Of a stretch of DNA of 64,000 nt, positions 32,938 through 40,786 are shown one piece after another. The notes under the pieces are model-generated. The model saw only the letters and a program-made list of their open reading frames with translations. It made no database searches and had not been told where the DNA came from. Numbering within the stretch: the first letter of the stretch is position 1; every line of letters begins with the position of its first letter. The translations under genes were made by a program, and so were the position numbers. The stretch comes from Spirosoma sp. Its GTDB lineage: Bacteria; Bacteroidota; Bacteroidia; Cytophagales; Spirosomataceae. The stretch is from assembly GCF_026391055.1 (NCBI RefSeq), contig NZ_JAPLET010000026.1, positions 248,001-312,000 on the forward strand, given 5' to 3'.

Positions 32938-33366
32938 ATGACCCGCGTTTACATCGACTTTACGGATACGCTGTTTTTTGAAACGTTTATGCCCGAAATC
33001 CCCCGTGCCGGGGATCGGCTGAATATGGGACGTATGCACAGTGAGGATGCCGAGGTTAACCGGCTGCTAGGTGAACGGGCCATTGTGACGAATATAACCT
33101 GGCATCTTGTCGGTCCGCAGTCGGCCTATGTCCGGCTACAGGTCGAAACCCTCGGCCCGCCCCTTACCTACACCGATACCGAACGAATGATACTGGATTT
33201 AATCAGCCACTATGCAGCAACGGACGGGGAACACCATAAAGCATGGGTACTTGATCAGATTACCCGACTGATTACCGTCGACGACTACGATGCGTTCGTA
33301 GCTCAGGCAAAAGCCGGGAAAGATGGCCCCGACACCTACGACTGGAATATCGGTATCGCCCCCTGA
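32938..33366 (+). CDS. Hypothetical prophage protein, 142 aa
   Basis: N-terminal half strand-rich (VYIDFTDTLFFETFMPEIPR, INRLL and AIVTNITWHL), C-terminal half helical. The layout resembles small phage proteins with a beta-barrel N-terminus, but no family is recognised. Separated by six bases from the previous gene. Confidence 0.65.
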   Translation: MTRVYIDFTDTLFFETFMPEIPRAGDRLNMGRMHSEDAEVNRLLGERAIVTNITWHLVGPQSAYVRLQVETLGPPLTYTDTERMILDLISHYAATDGEHHKAWVLDQITRLITVDDYDAFVAQAKAGKDGPDTYDWNIGIAP

Positions 33367-33391
33367 CTACTAATCAATAAACGTATTACCT

Positions 33392-33721
33392 ATGAATAAT
33401 GCCCGTCAACACCTGTTCCGCTGCGTGCGTAATTTTATGACGAACGGTGACTTTTCAACACTACAAGCCGCCCAGCGGTACTATAATCTTTGGCATTTTC
33501 AGGGGGAATTCAAGCGGGTAGCCGCTATCGAGCCGGAACCGGAACGTCGGGCCTCTGTCTATGCCGTTAACCTAAGTTTTAACCTGTTTGCCATGCAACG
33601 GATCGAACAGGTTACCAGTTGCTGTTCACCGTCCAAACTGCTGGCCTTAACTGAACAGGAAGTTGTCGACTGGTTTTTTGGGTTTCAGGCTCCAATCTCG
33701 GAGCCCTACCAGGACCAATAA
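33392..33721 (+). CDS. Hypothetical prophage protein, 109 aa
   Basis: The last gene of the rightward block. Mostly helical, with FRCVRNFMTNGDFSTLQAAQ and a C-terminal QEVVDWFFGFQAP. Family unknown. TTACCT precedes the ATG. A strong bidirectional terminator begins one base after the stop. Confidence 0.65.
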   Translation: MNNARQHLFRCVRNFMTNGDFSTLQAAQRYYNLWHFQGEFKRVAAIEPEPERRASVYAVNLSFNLFAMQRIEQVTSCCSPSKLLALTEQEVVDWFFGFQAPISEPYQDQ

Positions 33722-33722
33722 A

Positions 33723-33752
33723 AAAGCCCCGGCCTAAAAGACCGGGGCTTTG
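33723..33752. terminator. Bidirectional intrinsic terminator between rightward and leftward blocks
   Basis: AAAGCCCCGG pairs with CCGGGGCTTT around a loop CCTAAAAGA, with A-run on one side and T-run on the other. It ends both the rightward block and the leftward late operon. Confidence 0.9.
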
Positions 33753-33780
33753 TTGTAACCCACCGTAACTTGTACTTAAC

Positions 33781-34185
33781 CTATTTTTTTATCGCGTCGT
33801 AGACCTTCCAGCCCAGCAGGAAGCGAAACCCCCAGCGTTCGCGGTTGGCCCGTCTGTAGCGTTTCTGCCAGTAATCGGCCATTTGCCAGCCCCGGCTGCT
33901 GCTATCCTGTAGCACCTCCGTTCGCCGGGTGAGCTGCCCCTTTTCCGATCGCAGTCCCTGAATAATGGTCGAATCCATTTGTCTGCGAAATCTAAGCAAA
34001 ACCCGCTCCTTTGCAAGCGTGACACTATCTTTCTTGAGGTAGTCGAGGTGCGTCAGGTCGGCCAGAATCTTGGGATACATCCACGGCTTTATCCAGCTTC
34101 CGCTATCGGTGCGGGTAACGGGCTGCGATTTTGCGGGCTGCATCAGCAGGTAGCATAGCCATAATAATACGTATAGAGTCTTCAT
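33781..34185 (-). CDS. Putative outer spanin-like exported protein
   Basis: A 134-aa protein with a secretory signal (MKTLYVLLWLCYLLMQPAKS). The mature part is helical and strongly basic at its end. It overlaps the preceding Rz-like gene by 83 bases in another frame, an arrangement typical of Rz/Rz1 spanin pairs. A convincing lipobox is missing, so the assignment as an outer spanin is tentative. Last gene of the late operon; the terminator at 33723-33752 follows. Confidence 0.65.
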   Translation of the reverse strand: MKTLYVLLWLCYLLMQPAKSQPVTRTDSGSWIKPWMYPKILADLTHLDYLKKDSVTLAKERVLLRFRRQMDSTIIQGLRSEKGQLTRRTEVLQDSSSRGWQMADYWQKRYRRANRERWGFRFLLGWKVYDAIKK

Positions 34186-34444
34186 ACTGTTTTTTTAGCT
34201 GTTGTTTTTCGGCCTGTATGTCCTGCACCTGCTGGTCAGCAATGGCCACCCAGGCGGATGCGTCCTGCCCCTGCTGAATGACTAGCTGAGTGTCGTCTTC
34301 GCACCGGCTTAGGGCGTCGGCAATCTCCTGCCGTGCGGTAGCTTCGTGGTTTCCCCGAACGTGCCAGCCTAAAACGGCCATGCCTACGCACAGCAGCACT
34401 ACGGCCAGCACCCTCGCAATCTGTACTGTTTTCAGGAGATTCAT
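34103..34444 (-). CDS. Rz-like inner spanin (membrane-anchored coiled coil)
   Basis: A 113-aa protein with one N-terminal transmembrane helix (VLAVVLLCVGMAVLGWHV) and a periplasmic coiled coil (QQVQDIQAEKQQLKKQYEDS). This is the architecture of Rz proteins that bridge the periplasm and help fuse membranes at lysis. Its start overlaps the glucosaminidase gene by four bases, and its end overlaps the exported gene at 33781. Sequence similarity to known Rz is not claimed. Confidence 0.7.
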   Translation of the reverse strand: MNLLKTVQIARVLAVVLLCVGMAVLGWHVRGNHEATARQEIADALSRCEDDTQLVIQQGQDASAWVAIADQQVQDIQAEKQQLKKQYEDSIRIIMAMLPADAARKIAARYPHR

Positions 34445-34836
34445 TGACGAACGAAGTTTAGTTTCTGAATTAATTTACCCTGGTAGTCTCCGTCCTCGGC
34501 GTAGTGCGTGTAGACCCACTGCCGGAACTCGGTTTCCGAATAGAGCGCGTGCCGGATCACCCGCCCCATTTCCCATTCCCTGTAGTCGGCCAGCATAGCC
34601 TCACCCGTCGCGTAGGTGCCGTAACGCTGTTTAACCCCGTTCTGGAAGCCTCGACCGTTGGGCCGGAAGCCGAACCAGTTGTGGGTTTTCATCAGCCGCT
34701 TGTCGCTAAAGTTGCCCGTTTCCAGCATTGCGATGGCCAGGGCTGTTTCGGGAAACAACAAATTAGCGTCAGCAATGCTGGTAACCGGGTCGCCCCATCG
34801 TTTTGCCAGCCGTTCGGCCCGGGTGGAAAACGACAG
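34441..34836 (-). CDS. Glucosaminidase-like endolysin without a normal start codon
   Basis: The frame encodes a peptidoglycan glucosaminidase-like domain: PETALAIAMLETGNFS (with the catalytic Glu), NWFGFRPNGR and YATGEAMLADYREWE. Coding-like sequence extends upstream of the only usable start codon, a TTG at 34761, and includes AERLAKRWGDPVTSIAD. The coordinate 34836 is a CTG; no ATG or GTG exists. Just upstream, the preceding gene ends in CCCAAAG-TAG, a -1 slippery heptamer in the correct register, so the protein may be made as a frameshift fusion with the 133-aa anchored protein. Acts on cell-wall glycan at lysis. Start uncertain. Confidence 0.75.
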   Translation of the reverse strand: MSFSTRAERLAKRWGDPVTSIADANLLFPETALAIAMLETGNFSDKRLMKTHNWFGFRPNGRGFQNGVKQRYGTYATGEAMLADYREWEMGRVIRHALYSETEFRQWVYTHYAEDGDYQGKLIQKLNFVRQ

Positions 34837-34841
34837 GGCCG

Positions 34842-35243
34842 CTACTTTGGGCGGTCTGGCTCGTAGGTCGGTGAACGGGCCTTGTTCTGCCGGGTCAGTA
34901 GCTTCTCGATTTCCTTTTCGGACACCAGGTTGCTTTGCTTTTTGATATTTTTGGCCTGAATCTGGGCAATTTCCTCGTCCAGTTCTTTGGCCTTTTTCAG
35001 CAGCACCTTCCGTAATGAGTCTTTCCGCATTGTAGCCGCTACCAGCGTGTCGACAACGGCCTGAGGGAGTACGAAGTTGGTTGGCTCGGTGATGACCATT
35101 GAATCAGCCTGCTCGCCCGCGATGGCCAGCGAATCCGCTACGTTCCGCACCCCGATGTGCTGGTTAATGCTTTTCCACGGCTTAAAGGCCACAAGGCCCA
35201 GGAATATACAGATCGCCAGTAAGTGAATATGTACCTGTCGCAT
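34842..35243 (-). CDS. Membrane-anchored helical protein, possible N-terminal part of a frameshift fusion
   Basis: A 133-aa protein with an N-terminal hydrophobic helix (IHLLAICIFLGLVAF) and a charged coiled coil (KVLLKKAKELDEEIAQIQAK). It ends RPK-stop with the codons CCA-AAG-TAG preceded by C, matching the slippery pattern X-XXY-YYZ. The zero-frame product would be an anchored coiled coil; the -1 product would carry the glucosaminidase. It follows the CHAP-like endolysin gene by one base. No family recognised. Confidence 0.75.
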   Translation of the reverse strand: MRQVHIHLLAICIFLGLVAFKPWKSINQHIGVRNVADSLAIAGEQADSMVITEPTNFVLPQAVVDTLVAATMRKDSLRKVLLKKAKELDEEIAQIQAKNIKKQSNLVSEKEIEKLLTRQNKARSPTYEPDRPK

Positions 35244-35244
35244 G

Positions 35245-35796
35245 TTAGTTGAAGTAATCGATTCGGTTTACAATGAGTGATTGACTTTTGAGTCGCTGTT
35301 TGGCGTATACGCCCTCCTGTTTCGGATTGGATGGGTTGGAGGTGTTGCCGCCGATCACCCAGAAATAGTTCGTTTCCTCGGGCCAGCTGATAACAATCTC
35401 GACGTGGTCGATGCGCTTGCCCCCGAAGCGGAACAAGGCGACGTCACCCGACATGGGCCTACGGTTGGAGATTGCCACGCCCCACCGGTAGATAATGGCC
35501 TTTTTCGGTATGCTCCAGTTAGCCGCCAGGGCTGCCCCCTTTACTCCGTGCTGGACGTTGGAGACCATGAACACGTGGTTGACGAACAAGCCGCACCACA
35601 TCGTTCCCGCCTGATAGCCATACGGCACCATGAAGAGCCGCGCCGGTTCGCCCCCGTTGTGGCCCGTTTCCCGGGTGCCGACGTACCGCTGGGCCGATTG
35701 TATTACGGCGAGACGCTTACCGACTCCGTTAGATTGGCCGTGAGCAGAAACGCAAACAAAAAGCAGGAGGCAAAGAACACGATGACGAAAAGCCAT
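35245..35796 (-). CDS. Secreted CHAP-like endolysin
   Basis: A 183-aa peptidoglycan hydrolase candidate with a Sec signal peptide (MAFRHRVLCLLLFVCVSAHG). The mature domain matches the CHAP/TIGR02594-type layout: QSAQRYVGTRETGHNGG, then TMWCGLFVNHVF with catalytic Cys68, GDVALFRFGG, and HVEIVIS with His131, then a later Asn (GGNTSNPSN). It would cleave peptide cross-links in the periplasm. The start at 35796 is chosen because the longer frame has no signal and overlaps the previous gene. A signal peptide means export may not need a classical holin. Confidence 0.85.
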   Translation of the reverse strand: MAFRHRVLCLLLFVCVSAHGQSNGVGKRLAVIQSAQRYVGTRETGHNGGEPARLFMVPYGYQAGTMWCGLFVNHVFMVSNVQHGVKGAALAANWSIPKKAIIYRWGVAISNRRPMSGDVALFRFGGKRIDHVEIVISWPEETNYFWVIGGNTSNPSNPKQEGVYAKQRLKSQSLIVNRIDYFN

Positions 35797-36221
35797 ATTC
35801 GTTTTTCTGGGGTTAAATCGTAGCGGATGGACGTGAGTAAATCGAAATCGCGGTCCGGGCTGGGTTTGAAAAACTTCCATAAGCCAGTCCAGCAGAGCGA
35901 GATAAAAGCCATTACAATGGCAAAGATGAACGCCATCCGGTAGGTCGCCGTCCACAGTTGTATCATCGTATTGCTGAAGATCATTTCGCCGGGGTGAATT
36001 CGGCCGGCACTGTAGCTGGTGTAGTCGGCCAGCGAGTAGAACAACAGAAAGCAAAGGATCAAACCCGTCACCATTTGCAGCATGTGGTTATGGCGCTTGT
36101 CGAGGGTCTGCGGCTCTGCATCCCCTGCGGGCCGCGCTGACCGGTACTCGGTTGCCGGTGGTGTGGCGGGGGCGTCAGGGGCGCTGGGGGGCGTTGGCTG
36201 CTTTTTAAAGTCCAGTTTCAT
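35703..36221 (-). CDS. Three-helix membrane protein, candidate holin
   Basis: A 172-aa protein with a proline-rich N-terminus (TPPSAPDAPATPPATEYRSA) and three transmembrane segments (about residues 49-68, 95-113 and 142-162). Its place directly before the endolysin and its topology suggest a holin or lysis regulator; its sequence is not one I recognise. It overlaps the endolysin gene by 94 bases and follows the 36222 gene without a gap. Confidence 0.65.
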   Translation of the reverse strand: MKLDFKKQPTPPSAPDAPATPPATEYRSARPAGDAEPQTLDKRHNHMLQMVTGLILCFLLFYSLADYTSYSAGRIHPGEMIFSNTMIQLWTATYRMAFIFAIVMAFISLCWTGLWKFFKPSPDRDFDLLTSIRYDLTPEKRIWLFVIVFFASCFLFAFLLTANLTESVSVSP

Positions 36222-36452
36222 TTAGATTGATGCGCGGAGCCGTTTTAGATTTGACATCAGATTCTGGTGGGCCGCGGCTTCCGCTTCGGCCTGACTTTCG
36301 GCTTCGGCTTGCAGTAGCATCCGGAACTGGTCTTTGACCTCTACTTTTTCGTCGAGCGTAAAGCCCTCATTCGTCAGCGAATCGAAAATTGTCTGGGCGG
36401 CCTGCTGAACGGTCGGCTTTGACTCCTCGGGGGTTGTGTCCTGATTTTCCAC
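36222..36452 (-). CDS. Small acidic helical prophage protein
   Basis: A 76-aa acidic protein with an alanine- and glutamate-rich helix (EAESQAEAEAAAHQNLM). No family recognised. Separated from the upstream gene by a terminator (36480-36518), so it begins the lysis sub-operon. Directly abuts the candidate holin gene. Confidence 0.65.
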   Translation of the reverse strand: MENQDTTPEESKPTVQQAAQTIFDSLTNEGFTLDEKVEVKDQFRMLLQAEAESQAEAEAAAHQNLMSNLKRLRASI

Positions 36453-36479
36453 TGGGGTATCCGTTTATAGTGAGAAATA

Positions 36480-36518
36480 AAAAAGGGTTGCCCACTGCCT
36501 GAGCAAGCAACCCTTTTT
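36480..36518. terminator. Bidirectional intrinsic terminator
   Basis: AAAAAGGGTTGC (36480-36491) pairs with GCAACCCTTTTT (36507-36518). It lies 60 bases past the structural gene at 36540, separating head genes from lysis genes. Confidence 0.85.
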
Positions 36519-36539
36519 AAGTATGCTTGTCGTTTGCGG

Positions 36540-37058
36540 TTACGCCGTCCAGCTCAGGCCAACCGCTACCGGCGTCGTCGATACGTCCGTCCGGCGAACG
36601 CCTAGCTGTGAGGTGTTGGTGATGCCGACGAAGGTGGCCGAACTGCCGGCTGCTACCGATACAGCCGCGCCACTGCCACCGCGTTGTACGTCAACGGCAA
36701 CCCCCGATCCGTTGTAGATCGTTGCCGACGTGGCGGCCTGTGACGTATAGGCGACGTACGGCGTTCCGGTGCCGCTGGTGTTCGCGGACAGGTTGCCCGA
36801 TGGTACGGCCAGCAACAGGGCCAGGATTTTGGTGAGCGAATCCACGGCCGTACCCGTAGCGCCGTTGATGCTGGTAACGTCGGACACGGCCAGTTGCAGC
36901 GTTTCCGTACCCTGCCGGACTTCAACGCAGGGCGTAGCCGCCTGAGGAAAGGCGATGGTTGAATATATTCGGTAGATGGGGCTGGTAAAAACCCGCACTT
37001 CGCCACCGGCTTCTACGGCCTGAATGGCATTACCCTGCCGGGTGATAACGTAAGGCAT
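36540..37058 (-). CDS. Hypothetical structural protein (possible head decoration)
   Basis: A 172-aa protein. Its N-terminal half has VITRQGNAIQAVEAGGEVRV strands; the C-terminal half is rich in Ser, Thr, Gly and Ala (YNGSGVAVDVQRGGSGAAVS, VAAGSSATFVGI), typical of Ig-like phage surface domains. It follows the major capsid gene by 101 bases. Decoration or connector roles are both compatible; function is inferred from position only. Confidence 0.65.
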   Translation of the reverse strand: MPYVITRQGNAIQAVEAGGEVRVFTSPIYRIYSTIAFPQAATPCVEVRQGTETLQLAVSDVTSINGATGTAVDSLTKILALLLAVPSGNLSANTSGTGTPYVAYTSQAATSATIYNGSGVAVDVQRGGSGAAVSVAAGSSATFVGITNTSQLGVRRTDVSTTPVAVGLSWTA

Positions 37059-37159
37059 GAGGTGAGTAAATTAGAGATGAAAGACGAACGAATGTAAAAA
37101 ACAGGCCCGGCCGGTGCCGTTCCGCGTGGTACGCAGGGACACCGGCCAGTTAGCCCTGT

Positions 37160-38317
37160 TTAGATCAGTTTAGCGCGGAAAATACCCGTTACCGTATCCC
37201 AACCCGCGTAGTTTTTGAAGAAACCAGCCGGACGGGCGAACGTACCGAAGTGAACCGAAGGCGTGATCGTGAAGGCTGGGTAAGCCGACGAGTCATCTTC
37301 CCGTACCCGAATGTCGTGGTCGAGCGTAAAGGTGGGAGCCGTCGTCTGGGCAATCGTAATCGATGCCTGACCGTAGCTCGTGTTACCTACGTGCGTCATT
37401 GGAATTACGCCACCTTCATTGACGGGGGCGTGTTCCATGATCGACTCCATGCAGAAGGCTCCGGCGTCCATGACAATGATGTGGTCAGTACCCGACAGCG
37501 TATCAACCTGCGGATCGTAGTAAAACTCTACGTCCAGCATGTCGAAGACCTTAGCGTAATCGTAGCCCAGGGCAGCCGCGGAAACGATGTTCTTGCGGTT
37601 AAAATAGCGCAGGGCTTTCAGGCCACCAATGACGATGGGCTTGCCTTCGAACTGGTGGATGTTTTTCAAATCCGCAAACCAGTCCATGACGTAGGGGTTC
37701 ACCGAACCGTCCGAGTTAAAGGCCGTGATCGTTGGCACGCCGGTGTTGGACGACGTACCCAGCATCAGGTTACCACCCACCCCAGCTACGAGGGCCGTCA
37801 GTACGGCCGTGTCTACGTTGACAAGTACCGAATCCGCACGCTTCATGATCTGGTCGCCCATGTCCGACAGCAGCGGGAAATTGGCGATATTGACCGCCAG
37901 CGCCCCGTTATTCGATTTGTTCAGGTAGTCCTCCGTCTGCTTCTCCAGGGCGAGTATGTCCACCGTCCGGTAGGTCAAATCCAGTTCCCGGTGCGTCACA
38001 AAGTCAACGTTCAAGCTCGTCGCCTGCGTGGGGTTGGAACCCGTCGCAACAGTACGGTTGGTCTTGATCGTGGCCGCTTCCTGCGGACGGTAGTTGAGCG
38101 TTACCCGCGCCTGGGGCGTGGTCTGTCCGGGAATGGTCGACAGCCGGTTGGCGTCGTTGGCATTCTTCGGGTTCATTTCCGCAATCAGGCCCGCGTTTTG
38201 GGGCGAACGAGCCGCCTGAAGGGCGCCGACCGGCGAGAATTTTTTCTTATTGCCCAGCGTCATGTTGATGGCCGCCAGAGCAACCCGGGCGACCGACAAA
38301 TTTGTGTTACTTGCCAT
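37160..38317 (-). CDS. Major capsid protein
   Basis: A 385-aa protein whose position after portal, minor head and scaffold-like genes, size and composition fit an HK97-fold major capsid protein. An N-terminal arm with NLSVARVALAAINMTLGNK, a long extended region (TIKTNRTVATGSNPTQATSL), the helical spine (LALEKQTEDYLNKSNNGALA) and the central beta-rich domain (IGGLKALRYFNRKNIV, EFYYDPQ) are visible. A long antisense frame covers it and is rejected. The assignment is from context and layout, without a search. Confidence 0.8.
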   Translation of the reverse strand: MASNTNLSVARVALAAINMTLGNKKKFSPVGALQAARSPQNAGLIAEMNPKNANDANRLSTIPGQTTPQARVTLNYRPQEAATIKTNRTVATGSNPTQATSLNVDFVTHRELDLTYRTVDILALEKQTEDYLNKSNNGALAVNIANFPLLSDMGDQIMKRADSVLVNVDTAVLTALVAGVGGNLMLGTSSNTGVPTITAFNSDGSVNPYVMDWFADLKNIHQFEGKPIVIGGLKALRYFNRKNIVSAAALGYDYAKVFDMLDVEFYYDPQVDTLSGTDHIIVMDAGAFCMESIMEHAPVNEGGVIPMTHVGNTSYGQASITIAQTTAPTFTLDHDIRVREDDSSAYPAFTITPSVHFGTFARPAGFFKNYAGWDTVTGIFRAKLI

Positions 38318-38377
38318 TCTTCGTTTTTGTTGTTTACTGCTTTCGCATTATGTGCCTACTGCGCATCGGCATTCGTC

Positions 38378-39214
38378 CTAACTCGCCAGACGGGCGGAGT
38401 TTTTGCGCTGGGCTTCGGACAACTGGGATTGATCGGCGGGTGGAGCCCCCGGCACCACGACGGGAGCCGCAGGAGCCGGACCGTCCGACTTCTTCAGGTA
38501 TTCGTTTTCGACCAGCGTTTTTTCCAGCAGGGTGTCAATCGTAGCGCCTTTATTGCCGATGAAGAGTTGCATTTCTGGCTCCGCCTTCTGCATAATCTTG
38601 CCCGTTTTGAAGTCAAGCACCCCGCCGACAGATTCAATCGTTTCCTGTAAATCAGCGATAACCCGTTTGCCTTCTTTGGCTTTGGCGTAGTCGACAACGT
38701 CGGGGCGAACAATGACTTTGTTGGCCAGCGAGTTGAAATACAGCTTTTCGTCGTATTGCGAACGGAGGGTAGTAACGACTCCTTCGTGATCCGTTTTCAG
38801 CTTGTCAATCGTCTCGTTCAGCTGGGTAATCGTCTTGTTAAGCTCCGTCTGGTCGGCGGGCTTGGAGGAACTTTTCAGCTCCTTAGCCCGCGCCACCAGT
38901 TTGGCGATCTTTTTGCTGGTGGCCTTGTTGTCGGTTTTGAACGACTCCAGTTCCGGACCTTCAAACAGATCAGCCAGTACCGCGTCCACCTGCGCGTCGA
39001 TGCCGTTGAGGGCCTGGGCGGTGAATACTTTTTTAATCTCCGGCCGGTTTTGGGCCTCGGATTCGGTAATCAGATTGCCCGTGATGGGCTTGACAATGAT
39101 GTCGTCGTCTACGTCCAGTTCGGGTAAGGCGTCGATTGTCTCTACTAGTTTTGCATCCGTTTCGGGTACACCCGCGCGGATTGCCAGGGTCTTGAATAAT
39201 TCTTTGAGTAACAT
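38378..39214 (-). CDS. Scaffold-like coiled-coil head protein
   Basis: A 278-aa helical, charged protein. A coiled-coil stretch (LNKTITQLNETIDKLKTDHE) is central and the C-terminus is proline- and alanine-rich (PAPAAPVVVPGAPPADQSQL). Layout and location directly before the capsid gene match phage scaffolding proteins; no protease domain is evident. The gap upstream (39215-39335) carries four AAGAGG copies. Confidence 0.7.
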   Translation of the reverse strand: MLLKELFKTLAIRAGVPETDAKLVETIDALPELDVDDDIIVKPITGNLITESEAQNRPEIKKVFTAQALNGIDAQVDAVLADLFEGPELESFKTDNKATSKKIAKLVARAKELKSSSKPADQTELNKTITQLNETIDKLKTDHEGVVTTLRSQYDEKLYFNSLANKVIVRPDVVDYAKAKEGKRVIADLQETIESVGGVLDFKTGKIMQKAEPEMQLFIGNKGATIDTLLEKTLVENEYLKKSDGPAPAAPVVVPGAPPADQSQLSEAQRKNSARLAS

Positions 39215-39268
39215 CAGTTTTGCCCGTAGGCCAGTTAGATTGTTTTGCCCTGTGGGGGCCGGTAATCC

Positions 39269-39329
39269 AAGAGGAGGGCACGAAGAGGGGGGACTGCGAA
39301 GAGGACCGAACGGGTCGGAAACAAAGAGG
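39269..39329 (-). promoter_or_regulatory. AAGAGG array, four copies (late-operon gap A)
   Basis: AAGAGG occurs at 39269, 39283, 39299 and 39324 in the gap upstream of the scaffold-like gene. On the coding strand it reads CCTCTT. Similar arrays lie at 43961-43995, 51078-51116 and 56929-56975. Confidence 0.5.
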
Positions 39330-39335
39330 GGGTAA

Positions 39336-39944
39336 TTAGGCTTGCTGCATGTCCTGCGCCAGCTGCTGGGCGGCTTTGGCGGCTTCTTCAGCGGCTGCTG
39401 CGTGCTGTTTGGCGAGCCGGGTCTGAGCCGCTTTCTGGGCGGGGGTCAGTTCGGCAGCGTCATGCTTTTCTACCGGAGCCTCAGGAGCGGCCGGTGACGG
39501 AATTTGAGAAGCGGCAAAGTCAGCCATCGCTTTGGCGTAGGCTTCGGCGCGGATCTCCGCTTCACGCTGCGCCAGTGATTCGGACTGTGCGGTGAGGGCA
39601 TCGACTTTGGCCTGGTGGCGCTGCTCCAGTGTTTCGAACGGCACGACGGAAAATGTCTGAAAGTTGTCGTTCGTGTCGGTTGTCGCACTGATGGGGCTCG
39701 ATAAGCCCAGCAGTTCAATATCGCGGTTAATCGTCCGGGAGTAGCCCTTCTGCGGGTTCTCCTCGTCGGGCGTAAAGTCGTCATTGTGGGCCGTGATGTT
39801 TTCCCAGTAGCCGAACGGCACTTCCATCTGCTTTTCGGGGTCGATCACCGTATCTTTTCCCGTCACTTCGTTGCGCTGGGTGCGGGCTGAAAAATTCAAC
39901 ACGACCATATCGGAGCTGCGTAGCTCACTGAACATTTTTGCCAT
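39336..39944 (-). CDS. Hypothetical head-region protein, coiled-coil C-terminus
   Basis: A 202-aa protein with a mixed N-terminal domain (MVVLNFSARTQRNEVTGKDT, PFGYWENITAHNDDFTPDEE) and a long Ala/Gln/Glu-rich helical C-terminus (AEAYAKAMADFAASQIPSPA, AAAAEEAAKAAQQLAQDM). It overlaps the minor head gene by one base. Could be a second scaffold or a capsid-associated protein; no family recognised. Confidence 0.65.
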   Translation of the reverse strand: MAKMFSELRSSDMVVLNFSARTQRNEVTGKDTVIDPEKQMEVPFGYWENITAHNDDFTPDEENPQKGYSRTINRDIELLGLSSPISATTDTNDNFQTFSVVPFETLEQRHQAKVDALTAQSESLAQREAEIRAEAYAKAMADFAASQIPSPAAPEAPVEKHDAAELTPAQKAAQTRLAKQHAAAAEEAAKAAQQLAQDMQQA

Positions 39945-40783
39945 TACTCGTTAGCTTTTAGCGTTTTATACATTGTTTTACTGATGGGCAACAGACGATC
40001 CCGGCATCTGTAGCCCCCGCAGTACCAAAAAATGGACTGCTTATTCGTACCGGGAATTTTCCCCGCCCACGTTTGATTCGGCCAGCTTTCGACCTCGGCC
40101 TGCGTGAACGCCTTACCTTTCTTCGACAGGCAGAACGAGCGCGAACCCGCGACCGCCGTACCCATGTAGTAGTAGTATTTCATCCGCTCATTTTCGGCCA
40201 CGCTCTGCATGTAGGCGCGGCTGGAAATGTAGAGCGATTCGCTGGCGTTTGTCGACAGGGGGCGAACGGCCAGCCCTTCGTTCTTCAGCTTTTCCCGTAT
40301 CGTCCGGCGCAACTCCGCACCGGTTGATTTCGTGAGCGTACCCAGCATCAGACTTTCCCCGACGAGTTTGCCGTACGTCTGTTCAGCCGCAGTCGCCACT
40401 AATGCCCGCGTCTGCTCGGTAAGCTGGTTGACGACCGTAGCGTAGGTAGCCGACTGGTAGCCGGGCTGAATCTTGGCGTAGTAGGCATCCATACGCCGGG
40501 CACTCTCCTTGATGCGTTCGACCAGGCCCGACAGCAGGCTTAAAAACCCGACCCGGTAGATCATCGCCGTTAGGCCGGCATTGAAGTACGTCACGGCCCG
40601 CATGTTGTCCGACCAGTCGGCACTGGTTGTTTTGGGCCCCAGGAAACTACCCGCCCGCCCGTCCAGGAACCCATCGACTTCCGACAGTACGGCTTCGTTC
40701 AGCGACCGCACACCGGTTTCCACTTCGGTTTCCCAAAGCAACAGGTCGGCGTCAAGCTGTTCGATTTCGTCGATTTCGTCCAC
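39944..40783 (-). CDS. Minor head protein, Mu F-like / SPP1 gp7-like
   Basis: A 279-aa protein: helical N-terminus, then the C-terminal signature of the phage Mu F-like family: GSRSFCLSKKGKAFTQAEVE, and GGYRCRDRLLPIS with Cys and Arg residues. In characterised phages this protein rides on the portal and acts during head assembly. It lies three bases after the portal stop codon, the classic order portal-gp7. Confidence 0.85.
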   Translation of the reverse strand: MDEIDEIEQLDADLLLWETEVETGVRSLNEAVLSEVDGFLDGRAGSFLGPKTTSADWSDNMRAVTYFNAGLTAMIYRVGFLSLLSGLVERIKESARRMDAYYAKIQPGYQSATYATVVNQLTEQTRALVATAAEQTYGKLVGESLMLGTLTKSTGAELRRTIREKLKNEGLAVRPLSTNASESLYISSRAYMQSVAENERMKYYYYMGTAVAGSRSFCLSKKGKAFTQAEVESWPNQTWAGKIPGTNKQSIFWYCGGYRCRDRLLPISKTMYKTLKANE

Positions 40784-40786
40784 GGC

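Noticed and set aside
37250..38650. A 466-codon rightward frame antisense to the major capsid gene
   Set aside because: It mirrors a GC-rich, codon-biased gene and has a low-complexity, Arg/Val-rich product without known features. It is a shadow of the capsid and scaffold genes.
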